Below the pieces are notes generated by a model, which did no database searches, had not been told where the DNA came from, and worked only from the letters and a program-made list of their open reading frames with translations. A program made the position numbers and the translations under genes. Shown here in pieces: positions 58,539 through 64,000 of a stretch of DNA of 64,000 bases (its first letter is position 1; the number at the start of each line of letters is the position of its first letter). Source of the DNA: Colwellia sp. D2M02 (GTDB taxonomy: Bacteria > Pseudomonadota > Gammaproteobacteria > Enterobacterales > Alteromonadaceae). The stretch spans positions 9,128-73,127 of the forward strand of contig NZ_JAHKPW010000064.1 in assembly GCF_018860755.1 (NCBI RefSeq), in the 5' to 3' direction.

Positions 58539-58895
58539 AGTAACAAACCTACATTTTATCAGGACAAATAGTTAACAACACGCTATGTCGACAAGAAAAG
58601 CGTTAATTGATTGTGCTAGTATAACTCAATATTGACGATATAAATATGATCTGAAATAAAAGACCTACAATAAAAGTGGCTTAATTATCTCTATTTAGCT
58701 CACTTATTACTCATTTTATTTCAATAAGGTAAGTAATTATGCCTGTTAGCGTTGTTACATCTCTATTTACAATACCGCTACGCCTTTATATTGAATTGCA
58801 TAAATAGCTATGTTCCAATGTCTCTATATTATTTGTTAAATTATAGAAAATTCTTGATGATGCCTTATTTAACTCTCCCATTTAAAAATCATAAC
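58539..58895. other. Divergent hemA/lolB intergenic region
   Basis: This contains the promoters of both operons. A plus-strand frame continues in it from 58752 into lolB, but the lipobox distance argues that lolB starts at 58896. I see no RNA gene. Confidence 0.5.
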
Positions 58896-59597
58896 ATGGG
58901 ATTTTCTTTAGCTACTCTGCAAAGAAGCCACTCACTAATACGTAATTCATTCTTACTCCCTGCATTGTTACTTTTATCTTTGTCAGGTTGTAGCACGTTA
59001 ACGGATAAAAGTGAGCAATCGTCTCAAGCGACCTCAGTTTATAATAGTGCAACCGATCGCACTTTATTATTAACGCAGGTCACACAATGGCAAATTAGTG
59101 GTAAAATAGCCTTTATTGAAAAAGATGAGCGCAATAGCGCTACTTTATCTTGGCAAGTGAACGAAGATAACCGTACGCAAGCATTAAACTTAACCAGTTA
59201 TTTAGGCATTAATGTTCTCCAATTGACCTCTAAAGAAGGGCTTCACGCACTTACCTTTGACGGTAAAACCTATTACGACACAAACTTACAACTACTGATA
59301 TATTCTTTAACTAGGCTTACCCTTCCTATTGTTGCCTTAAATTCTTGGGTAAAGGGCCTACCCTATCAAGAAAATGACATCATCAGTTATGATAACGCAA
59401 CGCAACTACCCAGTAAGCTAACCAGCACCTATGATCAAAGTTTATGGGAAATAAGTTACGGTAATTATAAAAAATTTGGTAACCATTTATTAGCGACTAA
59501 GCTCACTATTACCAAAGGTGACTTATTAATTAAGTTGTCAATTAAAGACTGGCAATTAAATACCGAGCAAAGCCAACGCCTTGATTTAAAAAATTAA
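58896..59597 (+). CDS. lolB: Outer-membrane lipoprotein LolB
   Basis: This 233-residue lipoprotein receives lipoproteins from LolA and inserts them in the outer membrane. The lipobox is LSGC (Cys32 from this start), after a hydrophobic SFLLPALLLLSL. The LolB domain begins WQISGKIAFIEKDER. ATG 58896 is the last Met before the lipobox. Upstream Met codons at 58857 and 58860 are possible but would give an unusually long signal peptide. The order lolB-ispE-prs is conserved. Confidence 0.9.
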   Translation: MGFSLATLQRSHSLIRNSFLLPALLLLSLSGCSTLTDKSEQSSQATSVYNSATDRTLLLTQVTQWQISGKIAFIEKDERNSATLSWQVNEDNRTQALNLTSYLGINVLQLTSKEGLHALTFDGKTYYDTNLQLLIYSLTRLTLPIVALNSWVKGLPYQENDIISYDNATQLPSKLTSTYDQSLWEISYGNYKKFGNHLLATKLTITKGDLLIKLSIKDWQLNTEQSQRLDLKN

Positions 59598-59634
59598 ACC
59601 CAACATAACCACAAAATAATATTACTGTAATCCT

Positions 59635-60543
59635 ATGACACTAGCTCATTCTTCTTATTTAAATACGCCAATTGATTTTCCGTCTCCGGCTAAAATCAAC
59701 TTATTTTTACACATTGTCGGTCGCCGTGATAATGGCTATCACGAGCTTGAAACCTTATTTCAATTTCTTGATTATGGCGATACCTTAAGCATTACCGCTA
59801 CCGAAAGTGAACAAATTGATTTGCTCACGCCAATAATAGGCGTAAAAAACGAAGACAACCTGATCATAAAAGCGGCGAAGTTATTAAAAGCAACCAGTAA
59901 ATCTCAATATGGCGCACAAATTAGCCTTAATAAAATATTACCCATGGGTGGCGGCTTAGGTGGTGGTTCCTCTAACGCGGCAACAATATTAGTTGCGCTC
60001 AATTTATTATGGCAATGTGGTTTATCAACGAAGGAGCTAGCGACCTTAGGACTAAGTTTAGGTGCCGATGTCCCTATTTTTATTCACGGCTTTGCCGCAT
60101 TCGCTCAAGGCATTGGTGAGCAACTTAGTCCTGCATTACCACAAGAGTGTTGGTATTTAATTACTAAACCTGCGTGCAGCATATCAACCCAAAGCGTTTT
60201 TACTCATGAAAAATTAACACGTGATACGCAAAGATTGCCCGTTAATAATCAACAGTTAAACGATTTTAGCCACGATTTATTTTGCCCGCCGTACCATAAT
60301 GATTGTCAAGATGTTGTAATAAATAGCTATAGCGAGGTTGCCAAGCTACTGGCTTGGTTGATAGAATACGCACCGTCCAGAATGACTGGAACTGGCGCTT
60401 GTATTTTTTCGCGCTTTTCCAGTTATAATGAAGCCTGTGCGTTGCAAGCTAAGCTACCTGAAAACGTAGCCTCTTTTGTTGCCAGAGGAGTTAATAAATC
60501 TCCATTATGCTTCACTATTGAAAAACTGAAGACGAACAATTAA
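59635..60543 (+). CDS. ispE: 4-diphosphocytidyl-2-C-methyl-D-erythritol kinase
   Basis: This 302-residue GHMP kinase of the MEP isoprenoid pathway has PSPAKINLFLHIVGRRDNGYH near the N-terminus (quoted as PAKINLFL) and the ATP loop PMGGGLGGGSSNAAT. The C-terminal TGTGACIF is the third GHMP motif. It follows lolB by 37 bases. Confidence 0.95.
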   Translation: MTLAHSSYLNTPIDFPSPAKINLFLHIVGRRDNGYHELETLFQFLDYGDTLSITATESEQIDLLTPIIGVKNEDNLIIKAAKLLKATSKSQYGAQISLNKILPMGGGLGGGSSNAATILVALNLLWQCGLSTKELATLGLSLGADVPIFIHGFAAFAQGIGEQLSPALPQECWYLITKPACSISTQSVFTHEKLTRDTQRLPVNNQQLNDFSHDLFCPPYHNDCQDVVINSYSEVAKLLAWLIEYAPSRMTGTGACIFSRFSSYNEACALQAKLPENVASFVARGVNKSPLCFTIEKLKTNN

Positions 60544-60687
60544 AAATTTTAGAACTATTAGCTATTTTTACTCATTAGTGCTTTTACTAGTCTAACGATT
60601 AAAAGTAGTTTTACCGCTTAATGAGAAAACGCTCCTGTTAACTCTACAAGTATCATATTAATGTCAAAAGTTTCTGAGGAACTGACC

Positions 60688-61632
60688 GTGCCTGACATGA
60701 AGATTTTTGCGGGTAATGCCACCCCTGAACTGGCCAAGAAAATTGCTAATCGCCTTTATATGCCTTTAGGTGATGCTAAAGTAGGTAGTTTTAGTGATGG
60801 TGAAATAAGTGTTGAAATTAATGAAAACGTCCGTGGTGCTGATGTTTTTATTATTCAATCAACGTGTGCTCCAACCAACAATAACTTAATGGAATTAATT
60901 GTGATGATTGACGCATTGCGTCGCGCATCAGCTGGCAGAATTACTGCTGTTATTCCTTATTTTGGTTACGCTCGTCAAGACAGACGTGTACGTAGTGCTC
61001 GTGTGCCAATTACCGCAAAAGTAGTTGCAGACTTTTTATCAAGCGTTGGTGTTGACCGTGTATTAACGGTTGATTTACACGCTGAACAAATTCAAGGCTT
61101 TTTTGATGTGCCTGTTGATAATGCTTTTGGTACGCCAATTTTATTAGACGACATGCAAAACCGTGAATTAGACAACCCTGTAGTGGTTTCTCCTGATATT
61201 GGTGGTGTTGTTCGCGCACGTGCGGTAGCTAAACTACTTGATGATGCCGACCTTGCTATTATTGATAAACGTCGCCCTAAAGCGAATGTTGCACAAGTAA
61301 TGCATATTATTGGTGATGTTGAAGGTCGTGATTGTATTATTGTTGATGATATGATTGATACTGGTGGCACATTAGCAAAAGCGGCAGAAGCGTTAAAAGC
61401 ACATGGCGCTAAGCGCGTAATTGCTTATGCTACTCACCCTGTATTATCAGGTAATGCTGCAGAAAACCTAAGAAACTCTGTTATTGATGAAGTGGTTGTT
61501 ACTGACTCAATCCCATTATCGCCAGCAATTAAAGAGCTGAAAATGGTTCGTCAATTAACACTTAGCGGTATGTTGAGTGAAGCTATTCGTCGTGTAAGCA
61601 ACGAAGAGTCTATCTCGGCAATGTTTGATTAG
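60688..61632 (+). CDS. prs: Ribose-phosphate pyrophosphokinase
   Basis: This 314-residue enzyme makes PRPP, which TrpD, nucleotide and histidine synthesis use. Motifs are [27 protein letters not shown] and the PRPP loop [15 protein letters not shown]. The start is GTG 60688: GAGGA at 60676-60680 is 7 bases away and the product PDMKIFAGN has the E. coli length (315). The ATG at 60661 would add nine residues. Confidence 0.95.
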   Translation: MPDMKIFAGNATPELAKKIANRLYMPLGDAKVGSFSDGEISVEINENVRGADVFIIQSTCAPTNNNLMELIVMIDALRRASAGRITAVIPYFGYARQDRRVRSARVPITAKVVADFLSSVGVDRVLTVDLHAEQIQGFFDVPVDNAFGTPILLDDMQNRELDNPVVVSPDIGGVVRARAVAKLLDDADLAIIDKRRPKANVAQVMHIIGDVEGRDCIIVDDMIDTGGTLAKAAEALKAHGAKRVIAYATHPVLSGNAAENLRNSVIDEVVVTDSIPLSPAIKELKMVRQLTLSGMLSEAIRRVSNEESISAMFD

Positions 61633-61677
61633 TAATGCTTAATTAGTTAATCATTATTTAAACCAAACCGTTTATAT

Positions 61678-61702
61678 AAAGCAGCCTCGTGGCTGCTTTT
61701 TT
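61678..61702 (+). terminator. Terminator after prs
   Basis: AAAGCAGCC (61678-61686) pairs with GGCTGCTTT across TCGT, followed by T residues. Confidence 0.93.
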
Positions 61703-61872
61703 ATTGCCGCTATTTAGCGATAACCTTAGTTGAAAATCAACAAGTTGTAGTAATTACCAGCAGCAATGGTTAGTAATGAACAGATACTTACAAAGGCTCA
61801 CATTTATTAAGCAAAATAATCATGCATGTGACCAATAAAATAAAATACAATAAAAAGTGAAATTTTCGGTAA

Positions 61873-61914
61873 CTTAACTTACCAGCCTAGCAAAATATAT
61901 TGGTTAAGTAGGCT
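61873..61914 (+). promoter_or_regulatory. Two overlapping inverted repeats before the DUF418 gene
   Basis: CTTAAC (61873-61878) can pair with GTTAAG (61903-61908), and AGCCTA (61884-61889) with TAGGCT (61909-61914). The pairs interleave, so only one can form readily. They end 18 bases before the ATG. Any regulatory role is a guess. Confidence 0.4.
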
Positions 61915-61932
61915 AATCAACAAGGATGATAA

Positions 61933-63084
61933 ATGCGACTCCAGTCTATTGATGCATTACGCGGTGTAGCGATTCTCGGTATTCTTTTTATGAACATATA
62001 TTTTCATGGTTCAATCATAACGGGATACGGCGAGCTAACACCTAAGCCGTTTACCGATACTATAATTGAAGCATTGAATAGTGTTTTTATTGACGGCCGC
62101 TTTAGAACACTTTTTTGTTTATTATTTGGTGCTGGCCTAGCCATACAACACCACGCCTATAAGAAGAAAAAATATTCACCAAAAGCGTTTTTAACCATAC
62201 GAATGAACTGGTTAATGCTGTTTGGTCTAGTGCATGGAATCTTTATTTTTGGTGGTGATATTCTATTGCTCTATAGTGTATGTGCTTTATCTATACTGAA
62301 CTCCCTTAACCTCCCCCTCAAAAAGCTTCGTCGTAAAGCTTATTTATTTTTAAGCATAGGTGCCGCTTTAGCCCTTGCTACCACATTAGTTTTGGTTTTC
62401 TTTCTCGATGAACAAACCATGCTCAGAGCCTCCACAGAATATAATGAATTATATCAATTATGGTTTAGTGGTTACTTTAATCAACTATGGATACAAGGGG
62501 GAATTGCTATTTCTATTGTATTAACCTCACCTTTGTTTATTTATTGGCAGGTTACAGGTTTGATGATGCTAGGCGCTTTTTTATATCGTATTGGCTTCTT
62601 CAAAAGAGGATTTACTCAATCACAACTGTTTATTATTTCACTCGCAGCTTTGAGCCTTATCTGTATAGATTTTATCATTTTACTTAACTCTCCAGCACTA
62701 ACTGATGAAACATCTTCAATTTTAGCAAGCACTTCAGCAATATTTGTCGCGCTTATCTATGCTCATATTGTCATTAAGCTAAGTCATCATAAAAACAAAA
62801 TTATTGCCGTATTATCTAATGTTGGCAAAGTCGCTTTTAGTTTATATATTTTGCAATCTATCGCTATGGCGATGCTATTGCGATTTTGGCATCAGGGCTT
62901 TCACCTGAGCGCTCAAAGAGTCGATTATGTCCTGATAGCCTGTGGCTTTACTTTAATTCAAATACTTATTGCACATTACTACTTACAGTACTTTAAGCAA
63001 GGGCCGTTAGAGTACCTTTGGCGTAAAGCTTGCCAGCACAGTTTATATAAGCGAATGTACAAAAATAAAAATGCCCACCATTAA
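61933..63084 (+). CDS. DUF418 family membrane protein (YeiB type)
   Basis: This 383-residue protein has about ten membrane helices. The N-terminal RLQSIDALRGVAILGILFMN and FRTLFCLLFGAGLAIQ are typical of DUF418/YeiB proteins, and the DUF418 domain ends with GPLEYLWRKACQ. Its function is unknown, possibly an acyltransferase-like transporter. AAGGATG lies before the ATG. It is inserted between prs and rplY, which are usually close. Confidence 0.9.
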   Translation: MRLQSIDALRGVAILGILFMNIYFHGSIITGYGELTPKPFTDTIIEALNSVFIDGRFRTLFCLLFGAGLAIQHHAYKKKKYSPKAFLTIRMNWLMLFGLVHGIFIFGGDILLLYSVCALSILNSLNLPLKKLRRKAYLFLSIGAALALATTLVLVFFLDEQTMLRASTEYNELYQLWFSGYFNQLWIQGGIAISIVLTSPLFIYWQVTGLMMLGAFLYRIGFFKRGFTQSQLFIISLAALSLICIDFIILLNSPALTDETSSILASTSAIFVALIYAHIVIKLSHHKNKIIAVLSNVGKVAFSLYILQSIAMAMLLRFWHQGFHLSAQRVDYVLIACGFTLIQILIAHYYLQYFKQGPLEYLWRKACQHSLYKRMYKNKNAHH

Positions 63085-63553
63085 ATCAATTAGTCACTAC
63101 CTTTAGGTAACTTGAACTCGGGTTGAGAGAATTAATAACATACTCATATTAAAAACAATAATTCAGACTTCCTTCTCGTGCTGAGAACTTTCAGCGCTAG
63201 TAAGGCGTACTTAGGTATCAATAGCAGGTCTATTGCAAATCAGTCCAACACGGTTAGTGGTGAAAATAGCAGTTTTCAATGAACTTATTATCCCGAGGTC
63301 AGGTAATAAGACTATTAATGGTGCCGTATTAATAGCACAGGGTAAAAAGATCACTATATTAATAACCCTCAATTAAATTATGCATAGCTTTTGTGCAACT
63401 TAAGTGTTAATATTTCGCGCCTTTTTTATCTAGCCTATTAGCTCACAATCTAATTAGGTTGTTAAATATAAGGCATACCTCCTTGTTTTTGGTCGCAAAA
63501 AACAAGAATTAATTTTTAAGTTTTAAACTTAACACTAAGAAAGAGTATTAAAA
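63085..63553. other. Intergenic region before rplY, 469 bases
   Basis: It holds the repeat at 63118-63155 and an AT-rich rplY upstream region. No small gene is convincing. GGTCGCAAAAAACAAG and similar poly-A patches lie close to rplY but show no clear hairpin. Confidence 0.5.
63118..63155 (+). repeat. Short intergenic repeat shared with 29893-29930
   Basis: TTAATAACATACTCATATTAA (quoted in part) matches the sequence beyond the CsrB-family RNA gene, in the same orientation, and both follow a GGTT word. Confidence 0.45.
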
Positions 63554-64000
63554 ATGACTGATTTATTAACTTTAGAAGCTGAAGTACGTACTGATTTAGG
63601 GAAAGGTGCGAGCCGCCGCCTACGTCACGCGAACAAAGTTCCTGCAATCCTTTACGGTGAAGGCCAAGAGCCAGTATCTTTAACTTTAGAGCACAAAAAC
63701 GTTTTCCGTGCTCAACAAGAAGAAGCATTCTACTCACAAGTTTTAACATTAAACATTGCTGGTAAGCCAGTTGAGTGTTTAATTAAAGACATGCAACGTC
63801 ACCCGTATAAGCAAGTTGTTATGCATTTAGATTTCTTGCGTATCGATGCTGCTCATAAAGTACAAGCAAACGCTCCAATTCACTTCATTAACGAAGATGT
63901 TGCAGCTAAAACTGGTGCTAACATTTCTCACCACGTAAATGAAATTGCTATCACTTGTTTACCAAAAGATTTACCTGAGTTCATCGAAGTTGACTTAGCT
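63554..64000 (+). CDS. rplY: 50S ribosomal protein L25, long (Ctc) form, partial
   Basis: The frame starts at ATG 63554 and runs off the window end; 149 codons are present. [29 protein letters not shown] (quoted by its ends) is the L25 5S-rRNA-binding domain. The following [22 protein letters not shown] and [20 protein letters not shown] belong to the L25/TL5/Ctc type with a C-terminal domain, longer than E. coli L25 (94 residues). It binds 5S rRNA in the large subunit. Confidence 0.95.
   Translation, partial: MTDLLTLEAEVRTDLGKGASRRLRHANKVPAILYGEGQEPVSLTLEHKNVFRAQQEEAFYSQVLTLNIAGKPVECLIKDMQRHPYKQVVMHLDFLRIDAAHKVQANAPIHFINEDVAAKTGANISHHVNEIAITCLPKDLPEFIEVDLA

Noticed and set aside
60544-60660. 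A tRNA gene between ispE and prs
   Set aside because: I see no cloverleaf or conserved T-arm GGTTCRA sequence there.
60661-60687. ATG 60661 as the start of prs
   Set aside because: GTG 60688 has GAGGA at ideal spacing and gives the conserved N-terminus and length.

Overview
The window is an AT-rich, gene-dense chromosomal segment of a marine gammaproteobacterium. Gene content and order (split trpG/trpD with fused trpCF, Liu leucine-degradation operon, eukaryote-like NAD isocitrate dehydrogenase, type II QueF, DUF3718, DUF3192 and DUF3185 proteins, SirB1/SirB2 next to prfA-prmC) point to the order Alteromonadales, most like Colwelliaceae (Colwellia/Thalassotalea). This is inferred from gene families, because no 16S gene is present. 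I see no tRNA, rRNA, CRISPR array, intact insertion sequence or prophage.

Layout. 1-7121: liuB-liuC-liuA-liuE plus the two subunits of a 3-oxoacid CoA-transferase, a complete route from methylcrotonyl-CoA to acetoacetyl-CoA. 7122-9021: a c-di-GMP-I (GEMM) riboswitch in front of a small secreted DUF3718 protein, then a patatin-like lipase. 9058-16391: CPA2 antiporter, a GGDEF diguanylate cyclase, a zinc-finger-like hypothetical, a RhlE-type helicase, a periplasmic binding protein and a YcgN protein. 16506-22099 (minus): lytic transglycosylase, YcgL, RNase D, RluB, YciO and RNase AM, the conserved neighbours of trp. 22207-29374 (plus): trp leader and attenuator, then trpE-G-D-CF-B-A. 29947-30440 (minus): a CsrB-family RNA of about 490 nt with about 26 GGA motifs and an upstream GacA/UvrY-type box. 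30959-35005: a lone 1348-residue protein with an N-terminal NACHT-type NTPase and a C-terminal PD-(D/E)XK-like nuclease, a candidate antiphage gene. 35006-38601: small accessory membrane proteins, a CSD-DUF1294 protein, a GNAT acetyltransferase and a DUF3192 lipoprotein. 38784-48717: Syd, QueF, M61 peptidase, a second GGDEF protein, PpnN, Xni, a second DUF3192 protein and NAD-IDH. 48869-51987 (minus): gcvA, alpha/beta hydrolase, DUF423 and rlmM. 52145-52581: a structured leader and a small secreted protein. 52664-58538 (minus): hemA-prfA-prmC-sirB2-sirB1-kdsA with a decayed gene remnant before kdsA. 58896-64000 (plus): lolB, ispE, prs, a DUF418 protein and the start of rplY (L25), which runs off the end.

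How it works together. The window carries several layers of global regulation: two diguanylate cyclases and a c-di-GMP riboswitch, plus a CsrA-titrating RNA under a probable GacS/GacA-type system. Attenuation controls trp, and this leader is unusual in having two Trp-rich peptides, one on each side of the terminator. The best candidates for something undescribed are the NACHT-nuclease protein, the double trp leader, and the structured RNA in front of the 92-residue secreted protein.
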